64,000 nt of DNA from Planctomycetota bacterium (GCA_002686265.1 NZBA01000065.1:1-64000), one strand, 5' to 3'. Counted from the stretch's first letter, positions 51,688 through 60,566 are shown. Made by a program: numbers and translations. The notes: generated by a model from the sequence alone, not told the origin.

Positions 51688-51714
51688 GGGCGCCCGGCGG
51701 TCCGCCCAGCCGGC

Positions 51715-52665
51715 TCAGCCGGCGCGTCGGATCGGCGCGTCGGCGTGGGTCCCGTCCCCGCTCTCCCGCTCGCGCCGGCGCTCCTCCCGCTCACGGCGGC
51801 GTTCCTCGCGCCGGCGGGCCTTCGCGCGGCGCTCGTTGCGCGCCTCTGCGGTGGCGGCCATCAGGCGCTCGAGGATTCCCGGGAGCTCCCAGCGCAGGTC
51901 CGCGCCGTCCACCTCGGGACGGGCTGCGACGAGGGTGTCGAGGAACAGGATCGAGATCGCGACGCTGCCCTCGACCGTGGGGTGCAGGAGGTCTTCTTGG
52001 AGCAGATCCTCCAGGGAGGCCGGCGCCCAGCGGTTGCCGCGCAGCTCGATGTCCTTGCCCTCGCGCACGAGCTCGGTGTAGGCCGCGAGGGGCGCGACGG
52101 TGACGTTGGGCCGCCCGGCGGCCCACTCGTACAGTCGAGCGTTGAACGACGCCAGCATGGGAGCGGGCGGGAGGTGCCCGCGCTCCAACAGCGGACCGCC
52201 GAAGGGCCCTCTGCCGGCGAGGGCGTGGGTCACGTCGGGCAGGTCGCCCAGGAGGAGCGGGCAGTCCAAGCGCTCCAGCTCCCGCAGGCCGCGCTCGAAC
52301 AGCCTCGGGCGGGAGGCGTCGGGGAGTGCGCCGAAGGCGTACCAGAACAGGAAGTCCACGCCGACCACGAGGGTGGGGCGCTCGTCGTGGGCGGCGGTGA
52401 CCAAACGCTCCCCGTAGGAGGCCGGGTTCTGGAAGAAGGCCGCCGTGCCGAGGTCGCGCACGCCCGCGCCTTCGGGCAGGATGCAGGCCAGCACGGCGCC
52501 CAGGCGCACCTGCGCCTCGAGCTCCGACGAGAGGCCGAACCCGGCCGAAGCGCTGGCGCCGATCACCGTCACGCGCTCGAACGGATTGCCGGCAACGGGG
52601 CCGGCAGCGGGTTCCTGCGGGGTGAGGGAAGCGGCACAGAGCAGGAACGCTGCGAGGTGAGTCAT
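51715..52665 (-). CDS. Secreted SGNH/GDSL hydrolase-like protein
   Basis: 316 residues with a short N-terminal signal. The SGNH signature is seen as VTVIGASASAGFG (catalytic Ser in GASAS) and LLHPTVEGSVAIS, which holds the His. Between them VVGVDFLFWYAFG and LLLGDLPDV fit the fold. Members cleave esters of carbohydrates or lipids. The last about 40 residues are a repetitive Arg/Glu run (RRREERRREREERRRERES), like the tail of the YkgJ protein at 15472. Start ATG 52665. Confidence 0.75.
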   Translation of the reverse strand: MTHLAAFLLCAASLTPQEPAAGPVAGNPFERVTVIGASASAGFGLSSELEAQVRLGAVLACILPEGAGVRDLGTAAFFQNPASYGERLVTAAHDERPTLVVGVDFLFWYAFGALPDASRPRLFERGLRELERLDCPLLLGDLPDVTHALAGRGPFGGPLLERGHLPPAPMLASFNARLYEWAAGRPNVTVAPLAAYTELVREGKDIELRGNRWAPASLEDLLQEDLLHPTVEGSVAISILFLDTLVAARPEVDGADLRWELPGILERLMAATAEARNERRAKARRREERRREREERRRERESGDGTHADAPIRRAG

Positions 52666-52696
52666 GACACGAGGATAGCAGGCGCCCGCGGGAGCC

Positions 52697-53770
52697 TCAC
52701 TCTTCTCTCAGCGGCCCGCGCAGGATGCGCTCGACGACTCCGCCTGGAGAGAGCACCAGGGTGGTCGGGATCGGTAGCCGCTCGAGGTCGATCACGCTCT
52801 CCAGGCCCGCGAGGCCGCGCCGCTCGTCCCCGCGCGCGCCGATGAAGAAGCAGGGGAAGCGCGCCCCGCGCGCCTCGAAGAGCGCGAAGGCGCGCCCGGA
52901 GTCCGCTGGGGCGTCGGTCGAGATGGCGATCACGCGCGCCTCGCCGCTCTCGTGCAGAGCCTGCAGGGCGGGCAGCTCGGCCACGCAGGGCGCGCAGTAG
53001 CTGGCCCAGAAATTCAGGTAGAGGGGGACGTCACCGGCGGCCTCGGCCACATCGAGCGCCTCGACGCCGCCCTCGGCGCTCAAGAGCGCCAGGGGCGGCA
53101 CGCGGTCGCCGAGCCCGAGCTTCAGGCCGCGCGGCAAGGGCTCGGGCAGGACCCGCTCGCGGGCGGCGATCGGCCGCGGGGAGCCCTCGCCCTCGATCAG
53201 CACCCAGCGCGAGCCGGCGGCCACCAAGCCGAAGGCCTCGACCGCTCCACCGGGCCAGCGTACCTCGACCTCCGCGGCGGGGGCGGCGCCGAGGCCGAAG
53301 ACGAGCTCGGGGACCTGGCACGAGGCGAAGCCCGCGCCGCGCGAGAGGACCTGGGCCACCGGGCCGTGGGGACCGTGGACAATGACGGTCGCGCCGATCG
53401 CCTCGTGCTGGGAGCTCGTCGCTTTCAAGCGAAGCTTCACGAACGAACCGTAGCGTTCACCGATCTCGTTGCGGTAGAGGGCGTGGCGCTCGCGCTGGAT
53501 GTTGTGGACGAACAGGTCGACGTCCCCGTCGTCGTCGGCGTCGAAGGCGATCACCGCCCGCCCGTCGTTGGGGGAGTCGCAGGCCGACAGGTCCGAGAGG
53601 TCCGCGAAGGTGCCGTCCCCGCGATTGAAGAACAGCTTGTCGCGCTCGTTGCCGCTGAACGAACGGCCGTCCTGGAACATCTGCAGGTTGTGGCGGTCGA
53701 GGTAGGCGGCGTTGCCGACCTTCTCAGTCGCGAACACCGCGCTCTTCGACTTGGCCGAGGACGCCACCAC
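52697..53770 (-). CDS. C-terminal part of a CRTAC1/ASPIC protein with a TlpA-like thioredoxin domain
   Basis: 357 residues if translation starts at GTG 53770. It opens in the middle of a VCBS/FG-GAP block (KLFFNRGDGTFADLSDL, DADDDGDVDLF), then has an ASPIC domain (AIGATVIVHGP, VEVRWPGGAVE) and a C-terminal thioredoxin/TlpA-like domain with VPLYLNFWASYCAPCVAEL (CxxC). It lacks a signal and has no ribosome binding site at its start. It is in the same reading frame as the gene at 53789-55582, separated only by a TGA and six codons (STYWRH). The two halves were therefore almost certainly one protein of 961 codons. It may be read by recoding of that UGA, or be the 3' part of a broken gene. Confidence 0.8.
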   Translation of the reverse strand: MVASSAKSKSAVFATEKVGNAAYLDRHNLQMFQDGRSFSGNERDKLFFNRGDGTFADLSDLSACDSPNDGRAVIAFDADDDGDVDLFVHNIQRERHALYRNEIGERYGSFVKLRLKATSSQHEAIGATVIVHGPHGPVAQVLSRGAGFASCQVPELVFGLGAAPAAEVEVRWPGGAVEAFGLVAAGSRWVLIEGEGSPRPIAARERVLPEPLPRGLKLGLGDRVPPLALLSAEGGVEALDVAEAAGDVPLYLNFWASYCAPCVAELPALQALHESGEARVIAISTDAPADSGRAFALFEARGARFPCFFIGARGDERRGLAGLESVIDLERLPIPTTLVLSPGGVVERILRGPLREE

Positions 53771-53778
53771 GTGGCGCC
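53760..53778 (-). other. Hairpin downstream of an in-frame UGA (SECIS-like geometry)
   Basis: On the - strand the arms GGCGCCAC (53778-53771) and GUGGCGUC (53767-53760) pair over 8 bp, including one G-U wobble, around the loop GUG. The UGA codon (53791-53789) lies 18 nt before the loop. Bacterial SECIS elements usually lie 16-37 nt from UGA to the apical loop and have a G in the first two loop positions; this one fits. Hairpins are common in such GC-rich DNA, so the match is suggestive only. Confidence 0.4.
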
Positions 53779-53788
53779 AGTAGGTGCT

Positions 53789-55582
53789 TCACGTGTCGTG
53801 CGGCAGGTCGCCGGTCACGAAGCCGTTGGTGTTGAAGACGTCGAGGCGCCCGTCGAGGTCGAAATCGCACAGGGAGACCGACCAGGCCCAGCTCGCGTTT
53901 ACCCCGCCGGCGGAGGACGGCAGGGCGCTGAACGCCCCGTCGGCTTCGGCCTCGAAGATCGTGTTGCCCGCGGCCAGCTTGCGCAGCAGGGTGAGGGTGT
54001 CGGGGTCGATCTCGTCGCCCAGGCGGCCGAGGATGCGGTTGCCGGCCGTGGAGGACATGTTCGCCACGTAGAGGTCGAGGCGACCGTCGGCGTCCAAGTC
54101 GCCCCAGCTCGTGCCCATGCCGTTGCCCACGTCGGTGACCCCCAACTGCGGCGCGACGTCGCGGAAGGTGCCGTCGCCCTCGTTGCGGTAGAGGCGGTTG
54201 GAGCCGTAGTCGTTGGCGACGTACAGATCGACGTCGCCGTCGCCGTCGAAGTCCGCCGCGGCCGAGGCGTAGGACCACTGGTTCCCACGCACGCCGGCGC
54301 GCTCGGCCACCTCCTCGAAGCCCCTCCCGCCCAAGTTGCGAAAGAGCGCGTTGGGCGAGCCGTTGGTGGCCTCGGTCCAGGAGTTGTTGTGCTCGGCTTC
54401 CACCCGGCCGTAGGCGCAGGCGAAGACGTCCAGCCAACCGTCGCTGTCGTAGTCGAAGACCGAGAGGGAGTAGGCGACGACGGGCTCGTCGAGCCCCAGC
54501 GCGGCCGAACGCTCCTCGAAGTGCCCGCTGCCGTCGTTCTCGTAGAGCTGCAGGCGGCGCCCGCCCACACTGCCCTCCGCATCGTGCCAGCCGACCTGTC
54601 CCACGACGAGGTCGGAGTCACCGTCGTTGTCGTGATCGAAGAACACGGCGCCCGTGCCCCCTTCGGGGTGCTCGACGCCCCGCTCGGCGGCTTCCTCGGA
54701 GTAGGTCCCGTCCTCGCGGGCGAGGTAGAGGAAGTTCCGGCCGTCGGAGGGCACGAACAGGTCCCACAGGCCGTCGCCATCGACATCGCCGCCGGCAGCG
54801 CCGTTCCAGGCGAAGCTCTGGTTGCCGGGCTGGCCGAAGCGCAGGCCCTGGTGGGCGATGCCGGCGGCGGCGGAGACGTCGGAGAACAGGGCTCCCTCGT
54901 GCCAGGTCTCCGCGAGGCTGGTGAGCTGGAAGCGCTGGATGCGCCACAGGCCCTCTTCGCGTGCGACCCGCAGCCAGCCCCAGCCGCCGAGGGCCGAGAC
55001 ACCGCCGTCGGCTCGCGTGCCGGTCATGTGCAGGAACAGCTTGATCTTCCCCCAGCGCTCTCCGTCGCCGGCCTGGAACTCGGCGCCCTTGACCTTCCAC
55101 AGGGCCGACTCCATGCGCGTCCAGGGTCCGATCAGCTCCTCGATGCCGGCCAGGAACGCGTCGCGGTCGACCACTCCGGCGGCCGCGGCGTCCCAGGTCC
55201 GCCGTCGCGCGTCGACGTGCAGGCGCTCCTCGCCGCTCACCGGCAGGCCCGCCAGGGAGTGTCCCGCGAAGCGCGGAGAGAACCAGCGCGCCGCGGAGGA
55301 GAAATCGCGCCGGCGGAGCTTGTCGGAGAAGTCGAGCAGCCAGTCCGCCACCAGTTCCGTCTTGTCCTCGACGGTTTCCAGGTTGGTGATGCGCGGCTGG
55401 GGATCGGGCAGGTCGATCGCCTCCGGCAGCACGAGGTCGTCCGGCACCGGCTCGACCGCCGGCGGGGCGTCGGGCGTGGGCTCGACGCCTTGGGGAGCGT
55501 CCTTCCCGAACAGGAGCCAAGCGGCCCAGGTGGCGACGAACAGCAGGAAGACGAACGCGGCGGCGCGGAAGGAAGGCAACAT
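53789..55582 (-). CDS. N-terminal part of a CRTAC1/FG-GAP membrane-anchored protein ending at an in-frame TGA
   Basis: 597 residues. A signal anchor (AAFVFLLFVATWAAWLLFG) is followed by a Pro-rich segment, a 180-residue domain of unknown type, and FG-GAP/VCBS repeats with DxDxDG loops (DVDGDGLWD, DHDNDGDSD, DYDSDGWLD, DFDGDGDVD, DLDADGRLD, DFDLDGRLD). It stops at TGA 53789-53791 just after GDLPHDT, in the middle of the FG-GAP region, and homology continues at once in the same frame. A family member would be expected to carry an ASPIC domain, which is found after the stop. The gene is either interrupted or read through. Confidence 0.85.
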   Translation of the reverse strand: MLPSFRAAAFVFLLFVATWAAWLLFGKDAPQGVEPTPDAPPAVEPVPDDLVLPEAIDLPDPQPRITNLETVEDKTELVADWLLDFSDKLRRRDFSSAARWFSPRFAGHSLAGLPVSGEERLHVDARRRTWDAAAAGVVDRDAFLAGIEELIGPWTRMESALWKVKGAEFQAGDGERWGKIKLFLHMTGTRADGGVSALGGWGWLRVAREEGLWRIQRFQLTSLAETWHEGALFSDVSAAAGIAHQGLRFGQPGNQSFAWNGAAGGDVDGDGLWDLFVPSDGRNFLYLAREDGTYSEEAAERGVEHPEGGTGAVFFDHDNDGDSDLVVGQVGWHDAEGSVGGRRLQLYENDGSGHFEERSAALGLDEPVVAYSLSVFDYDSDGWLDVFACAYGRVEAEHNNSWTEATNGSPNALFRNLGGRGFEEVAERAGVRGNQWSYASAAADFDGDGDVDLYVANDYGSNRLYRNEGDGTFRDVAPQLGVTDVGNGMGTSWGDLDADGRLDLYVANMSSTAGNRILGRLGDEIDPDTLTLLRKLAAGNTIFEAEADGAFSALPSSAGGVNASWAWSVSLCDFDLDGRLDVFNTNGFVTGDLPHDT

Positions 55583-55660
55583 CGAACTCGGCTGGGGGTG
55601 GCGCGACGCGGGGGGGCGGCGGCCCCCCCGGGGTGGAGTTGGGCGGTGAGGGGCGTGGGC

Positions 55661-57073
55661 TCAGGGAACGACCACCCACTGCGGGTAGCTCTCTGCAGAC
55701 GATTCGAACAGGGTCACCGAGCTCGTATTCGCATCAAAGGACCAGGCGCTCGTCGCTTGCCCGTTGCGCAGCACGTTCGATGGCGTGCTCGCGTAGCCCG
55801 TCAGACGGATCTCCTCGGGGAGCCCGTCCTGCGTGCCAGGGACGACCGTCAGGACGGCCTGGGTGTCGAGTCCGAGAGAGGCTGTGTCGGCCGTGATGCG
55901 CGCGAGGTTCGCCGTCTGGTCCAGGATCAGGCGGTTGAGGCTCCCATTCAGGTTCCAGCGGAAGGGAGTGAATTCGTCAGCCGCGTCCTGCTCGACCGTG
56001 AAGTGCATCCAGACGCCCTCGCGGTCGGCGAGCACACGGTGCGTGCCGTCGCGCGGGATGTTGAGGGATTCAGCTTCGAGGAAGTCGAGCCCGGCCACCT
56101 CGTCGAGGGTCGTCCAAGCGTGCTCGCTCGCGTCGATCGCCACCAGGCTGGAGGAGGCGGGCAGGGCCGTCATCCAGGCGTGGAAGACCGTGGCCTGAGT
56201 CGTCAGGTAGGTCAGCGGATCGAAGGTCGCGTACGAGGTTCGGAACGGGATCTGCCCCAGGTTGCGCGCCATGTCCGTCCCGCGATCGACGGCGCCGGTC
56301 ACCGGGTCGATGTCGACCACCGAGGCCTGGCTGTAGCCGAAGGGGTTGATGGCCGGGGAGGCGCCGAACATCTGCACGTTCTCCAGGATGTCCTGCATCG
56401 ATGCCGACTCGTTCCAGTAGGTGTGCGCCACCGACACGCCGCCGGTGTGGTTCGCCACCGCCGCGAACATGGGGCGCGTCGGGTCGAGGTGGCGCGCCGC
56501 GTAGCTGGAGGCGCCGCCGCCGCCCATCGAGAAGCCGACGCCGTAGATGCGGTCCGAGTCGATCGACAGGAAGCCGACCAGCCAGTCGAGCACGAACTCG
56601 ATGTTGGCTTGGCTGTAGGGCACGCCGAAGTTCATGTCGTGGGCGCCGCGCGGGGCGAGCACGTACCAGCCGCGGTCGAGGGCGCGCTTCATCAGGCCCG
56701 TGTTCTCCAGGCAGTCGTTCTCGCTGACGCCGAAGGAGTGGAACATCACCAACAGCGGCGCCGCCGGCTGCGGGACGCGCGGGACGCCGAGCAGCACCGG
56801 CTCCTGCCAGCTCGTGCCCGTGTCGTTGAAGGTCAGCGGGTAGACGTTCGGTGCCAGGGGGGCGGCGATCCGGATCGGGCTGTTGCCCAGCTGGATGCGG
56901 ACGCCGTTGACGGTCGTCTCGAAGTCGTCGGTGGGAGGCGCGGGGGCCTTGGAGGCGGCGGGGGCCCGCCGCGCCTGGCGGCCGCCGGCCTGGCGGCTGG
57001 CGTGGGCTCCACCGCCCGTGGCGAGCAAGGCGCCGGTGGCCAGGAGTGCCCCGGAGAGGGTCAGTTGGTTCAT
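55661..57073 (-). CDS. Secreted alpha/beta-hydrolase family protein
   Basis: 470 residues. A signal peptide covers about 1-25 (LTLSGALLATGALL). The alpha/beta-hydrolase core shows APLLVMFHSFGV, WYVLAPRGAHD, and the nucleophile elbow GVGFSMGGGGASSYAA. The later SEHAWTTLDE contains a candidate His of the triad. The C-terminal about 140 residues, rich in Thr/Asn and Leu, look like a sorting or binding domain. Substrate unknown. ATG 57073 was chosen because the longer upstream frame has no signal peptide. Confidence 0.75.
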   Translation of the reverse strand: MNQLTLSGALLATGALLATGGGAHASRQAGGRQARRAPAASKAPAPPTDDFETTVNGVRIQLGNSPIRIAAPLAPNVYPLTFNDTGTSWQEPVLLGVPRVPQPAAPLLVMFHSFGVSENDCLENTGLMKRALDRGWYVLAPRGAHDMNFGVPYSQANIEFVLDWLVGFLSIDSDRIYGVGFSMGGGGASSYAARHLDPTRPMFAAVANHTGGVSVAHTYWNESASMQDILENVQMFGASPAINPFGYSQASVVDIDPVTGAVDRGTDMARNLGQIPFRTSYATFDPLTYLTTQATVFHAWMTALPASSSLVAIDASEHAWTTLDEVAGLDFLEAESLNIPRDGTHRVLADREGVWMHFTVEQDAADEFTPFRWNLNGSLNRLILDQTANLARITADTASLGLDTQAVLTVVPGTQDGLPEEIRLTGYASTPSNVLRNGQATSAWSFDANTSSVTLFESSAESYPQWVVVP

Positions 57074-57248
57074 GCGGAGGAGGAGACCGGCCTGCGGGGG
57101 CCGGGAGTGCGGTGTGCGGCGCGGATCAGGCAAGTTTACCCCACGATCCCCACCGGGGCCGGGAGGCGGAGGAAAGTCCGCAGGAATGCACACTAGGGCA
57201 CTCTGGGCCGCCGGGGAGCCCGATTCAAGGGCTCCGGTGCCCCACGCG

Positions 57249-57806
57249 TCACTTCTCGAAGGTGAGGCCCTTCACCAGGGGCTCGTAGGTCATGAAATCG
57301 GCGTGGTGGACGATGAAGGCCTCCGCGCTACGCGCCACCAGATCGCCCTCGCCGGCGTGGGTGGCGATCACGTGGCAGGCGGCGTCGCACACGCCGCACT
57401 CCTGGGCCAGGCCGACCCCGGTGAAGGGGTGGCGCAGGTACTTGCCGCGGCGCGACTGCACGCAGCGCCCGTCGACCTTCTCGTATTCGAGCAGCTTCCC
57501 CACGTCGGCCAGGATCGCGCCGGCGAGCAGGACGTCGCGGTCCACGGGCATGGCTGTGCCCATGAACTCCCCGATCCTGTCCGCGCAGTCGCGTGCGAGG
57601 TGCACGACCAAGCGCTTGTGGGCCAAGAAGCTCACCTCGCAGTCGGGCACGTGCAGGGTGAAGGGAATGCGGTCGAGATCGGCGGGCTCGAGCGAGCTGC
57701 GCTCGAAGGCCAGAGCCCAGGTCGCAAGGGTCCGCTCGCGCAGGTCCTCGTCGGTGATCCACTCCAATTCGGGCCAGATGCTCTCGATCTCCTCGCGTTT
57801 CGCCAT
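57249..57806 (-). CDS. HD-domain-like phosphohydrolase with altered HD motif
   Basis: 185 residues. The helices of an HD-domain protein are visible: LAHKRLVVHLARD (first His), GAILADVGKLLEYE where relatives have HDxGK, RHPFTGVGLA, IATHAGEGD and IVHHADFM near the C-terminus. The hallmark HD pair reads A100-D101, so the metal-binding His is lost while the Asp and the later His/Asp residues remain. Phosphohydrolase activity is doubtful. It has no signal peptide. The protein is flanked by two secreted proteins on the same strand, and its role is unknown. Confidence 0.68.
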   Translation of the reverse strand: MAKREEIESIWPELEWITDEDLRERTLATWALAFERSSLEPADLDRIPFTLHVPDCEVSFLAHKRLVVHLARDCADRIGEFMGTAMPVDRDVLLAGAILADVGKLLEYEKVDGRCVQSRRGKYLRHPFTGVGLAQECGVCDAACHVIATHAGEGDLVARSAEAFIVHHADFMTYEPLVKGLTFEK

Positions 57807-57895
57807 GCCTCGTAGTCCGTTTCGCCGTCCGTCGCTCGACCGGCCAATCCAGCCTCGCGGGCGGAGTCTAACCCCACGCCCGCCCGCGTGTAGGG

Positions 57896-59050
57896 TCAGC
57901 GTTGGAAGATCGGCAGCAGGCCCTGGGGCAGGGTCAAGAACAGCACGTTGACCGCCGTCGCGTAGCTGTCGCCGAAAGACGATCCGCCCCAGGAACCGTC
58001 GGGACGCTGATCGGTGAGCAAGCGTGCTCTTTCGGCTCCCGCCCAACGCTCGAAGCGCTCGCGCTCGGTGTGCTGCCAGAGTGCCTGGGCGAGGTACAGG
58101 CGCTCGTAGAACGGAAACGGCGGAGCGAGGGCCGAGAGTTCCGAGCGCTCCCGAGTGAGCGCCCGTGCGGCGAGCTCGCGCGCCACGAAGTCGTAGCCGG
58201 CCGCGACTTCCTTCCCAGCGTAAATGCCCGTGGCGTTGAGCGTCGAGATCGCGGCGGCGGTCAGGGCCACGCTGCTGTCCTCGCGTCCTAGGGCGTAACG
58301 GAAGGACCCGTCCTCCTTCTGCGAGCGCTTCACGTAGTCGACGGCGCGTGCGATCGTCTCCGGTCGCACCTGGATCCCGGCCCCCTTGGCCGCGCGCAGG
58401 GCCTGCACGACGCAGATCGTGACCGAGTTCTCGTGCAGCACGTCCGGCCGCGGCTGGTAGTACCAGCCGCCGTCCACTCCCTGGCTGGCCTCGATGCGCT
58501 CGACCGCGAAGCGCAAGGCCTCCTCGATGCGTCGTCCGCGGGCGGTCTTGGGCGAGCAGCTGTAGGCCTCGGCCAGGGCCAGCGTGGCGAAACCGTGTCC
58601 GTGCATGTGGGACGTGCGATCGCGCTCGTCGCTGACGTAGCCGCGCTCGGGAGACTCGTCCAGGCGATCGACATGGGCCAGCAGGTAGTCGATTGAGCGC
58701 GCGAGCGAATGGCCGTGGGGGCCGCGCTCGGGGGCGTTCCCCGCCGACAGATAGGCCAAAGCACTCAGAGCCGTCAGGGCGACGGGCGCGTACTTCTCGG
58801 CGCCGATAGGAGGTTGGCTGCCATCCAACTCCTCGGCCTGGCGCGCCGCCAGCCAGTCGAGGGCGCGCTCGGCCGCCGCGCCGGCCGCGTCCCCGTCGGG
58901 AGCACTCGCACCGGCCGGCAGGCGGCTTCCCCCGCCGCCGTCTGGGGCCGAGCGCCTGGCGGCGTCGGTCACCATGCCGCCGTCGTTCGGCGTGCCCACC
59001 CCAGCGCCGACGAGGCCGGCGGCGATGGCCAGGAGGGCGGCCGCTGTCAT
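57896..59050 (-). CDS. Exported prenyltransferase/squalene-oxidase repeat protein
   Basis: 384 residues with an N-terminal hydrophobic segment (AAALLAIAAGLVGAGVG). The rest is an alpha/alpha-toroid with cyclase-like repeats: ERALDWLAARQ, ASQGVDGGWYYQPRP, VDYVKRSQKEDGSFRYALG and LTDQRPDGSWGGSSFGDSYATAVN. Terpene cyclases keep a DxDD or similar acid motif, which is not seen, so it is probably not a cyclase. Exported members of this type are typical of planctomycetes, and the partners are unknown. The ATG overlaps the preceding gene's stop by 4 nt. Confidence 0.82.
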   Translation of the reverse strand: MTAAALLAIAAGLVGAGVGTPNDGGMVTDAARRSAPDGGGGSRLPAGASAPDGDAAGAAAERALDWLAARQAEELDGSQPPIGAEKYAPVALTALSALAYLSAGNAPERGPHGHSLARSIDYLLAHVDRLDESPERGYVSDERDRTSHMHGHGFATLALAEAYSCSPKTARGRRIEEALRFAVERIEASQGVDGGWYYQPRPDVLHENSVTICVVQALRAAKGAGIQVRPETIARAVDYVKRSQKEDGSFRYALGREDSSVALTAAAISTLNATGIYAGKEVAAGYDFVARELAARALTRERSELSALAPPFPFYERLYLAQALWQHTERERFERWAGAERARLLTDQRPDGSWGGSSFGDSYATAVNVLFLTLPQGLLPIFQR

Positions 59051-60147
59051 TCCGACGCGTGTCCGGGCAGGCCGAGCCGCTCGCGCAGGAATGTCTCCGC
59101 ACGGTTCATGATGTCGGGTAGGAAGATCGCGATCCCGGCGTGGCTGCCGGGATACCAGTGGATCGGTCCCTCGCCCGGGCAGGCCTGTCGCAGGCGCTCG
59201 GTGCAGTGGCGCGGGAAGATCTCGTCGCTCTTGGCGTTCAGCATCAGGACCCCGTCTCGGGGCAGGCGGTGAGCCCAGCTCAAGGGGTCGATGGGAGTCA
59301 GGATCTCACTCGTCGCGTCCCGGTCCAGGCCGCGCTCGCGCAGGAGGCGCTCCATGCCGGAGGTCTCGCTCGAGCCGTTGAAAAGGACCGTTGCCAGGTC
59401 GCCGCCGCCGAGCACCAGTACACAGGCCGCGAAGCCGGGGTCCATGCCCGAGATGGTGGTGCCCAGGGTAGCGCCCAGGGAGACGCCGAGTAGGGAGATG
59501 CGCTCCGCATCGACCTCGGGGCGCTGGGCGAGCCAGTCGCGGCAGGCGTGCACGTCGCCCACGCTCTGGCCCAGCAGGTTCGTGAGCTGCACGAGGTCGG
59601 CGCTGACCATCTTGCCCTCGTCGCCGCGCCGCGGCCCGTAGCCGGGAAACCACACCACCAGGCACGAGAACCCGCGCTGGGCGAACCACGAGCCCAGGGC
59701 CAGCTCGAGGGTCTGGTCGTCTTGAAGGTGGTGGAGGATCACGATCGCCGGCTGTGGCTCCTCGGACGGATCCGCCGGGCACAGGTAGCGGGCGGCGACG
59801 GTTGCCGAGGGATGGTCGGGGTCGACCACGGGTGCCGGGCTCGGGAAGCGCAGGTCGAAGGTGCGGACCTTGCCGAGGTCGGCGGCCGGTTCGAGGGTGA
59901 AAGGTAGGCCGTCGGCGTTCTCACGCAGGCTCTTGCGATAGGGGACGCTCACTTCCTGCTTGAAGAATCTGCGCGCCACGGCGGGCGTGGATCCAGAGCG
60001 CGGCGTGGGACCGCCGAGGGGCGTGAGCTCGAAGGTGCCTCGGACCGTCTGCGCGGCCACGTCGCCGTCGGTGCGCGGGGTCTCCTGGGCGACGGTGGGG
60101 ACCAGCCCCCCTGCGACGACGAGCACGGCGGTGAGGGTTCGGATCAT
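59047..60147 (-). CDS. Secreted alpha/beta hydrolase (dienelactone-hydrolase/esterase-like)
   Basis: 366 residues. A signal peptide (IRTLTAVLVVAGGLVPTVAQ) is followed by a hydrolase fold with ILHHLQDDQTLEL, SCLVVWFPGYGPRRG, the nucleophile elbow LLGVSLGATLG, NAKSDEIFPRH (acid) and YPGSHAGIAIF (His). The triad is complete, so it should be an active esterase-like enzyme in the periplasm. Substrate unknown. It overlaps the start of the squalene-type repeat gene by 4 nt. Confidence 0.85.
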   Translation of the reverse strand: MIRTLTAVLVVAGGLVPTVAQETPRTDGDVAAQTVRGTFELTPLGGPTPRSGSTPAVARRFFKQEVSVPYRKSLRENADGLPFTLEPAADLGKVRTFDLRFPSPAPVVDPDHPSATVAARYLCPADPSEEPQPAIVILHHLQDDQTLELALGSWFAQRGFSCLVVWFPGYGPRRGDEGKMVSADLVQLTNLLGQSVGDVHACRDWLAQRPEVDAERISLLGVSLGATLGTTISGMDPGFAACVLVLGGGDLATVLFNGSSETSGMERLLRERGLDRDATSEILTPIDPLSWAHRLPRDGVLMLNAKSDEIFPRHCTERLRQACPGEGPIHWYPGSHAGIAIFLPDIMNRAETFLRERLGLPGHASE

Positions 60148-60167
60148 GTTTGGAGGGGGCTCGCCGC

Positions 60168-60566
60168 TCAGCGGCGGTGGTCGCCGTCGTTCAGTCGGCG
60201 GTAGTAGGAGTCGATCCAATCGCGGTATTCGGGCGGCAGGCCGTGGCCGCCCTCGTAGCGAAAAACGTCGCGCACGTGGACCGGCAGGTCGCCCCAGCGA
60301 TCGGTGGCATCGATGGCCGAGGGCGCGTCGGTCGCCAGCGAGCGCGGGTCGGCACCGGCGATGTTGGTGCGCTCGGGGTCGTCGGCCGCGCGCGGGTCGT
60401 CGGATTGGCCCTGCGACGGCTGCGGGAGCTGCTCGCTCGGTTGCTCTTGGGCTCCCTGCGGCTCGCCGCCGGGGTTTTCCGGCGTGTTCTCGCGGGTCGT
60501 GCTCTGCGGACTTTGGTTGCGCGGCTCACTCTGACCGGCCTGGTTCTGGGCGTTCCCGACGCCCAT
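60168..60566 (-). CDS. Probable C-terminal part of a split envelope protein
   Basis: 132 residues from ATG 60566. A Gln/Pro/Glu-rich first half is followed by a conserved-looking end, RWGDLPVHVRDVFRYEG then GLPPEYRDWIDSYYRRLN. It has no signal peptide, although its neighbours are exported. It is in the same frame as the gene ending at 60579, separated only by that TGA and four codons (ASGG). It therefore looks like the end of one protein of about 267 codons. Whether it is translated separately, by readthrough, or not at all is unknown. Confidence 0.6.
   Translation of the reverse strand: MGVGNAQNQAGQSEPRNQSPQSTTRENTPENPGGEPQGAQEQPSEQLPQPSQGQSDDPRAADDPERTNIAGADPRSLATDAPSAIDATDRWGDLPVHVRDVFRYEGGHGLPPEYRDWIDSYYRRLNDGDHRR
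60547..60565 (-). other. Hairpin downstream of a second in-frame UGA (SECIS-like geometry)
   Basis: On the - strand the arms UGGGCGU (60565-60559) and ACGCCCA (60553-60547) form a perfect 7-bp stem around the loop CGGGA. The UGA (60581-60579) lies 20 nt before the loop, and the second loop base is G. This fits the usual bacterial SECIS spacing. The downstream ATG of the next frame overlaps the stem. Confidence 0.35.

Noticed and set aside
52697..55582. Frameshift as the cause of the split CRTAC1 gene
   Set aside because: Both halves are in the same reading frame. Only one TGA codon separates them, so a substitution or recoding fits and an indel does not.
52952..57196. A 1414-codon open frame on the + strand
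   Set aside because: It runs antisense to four well-supported genes with clear domains. High GC makes long antisense frames common, and its translation has no recognisable domain.
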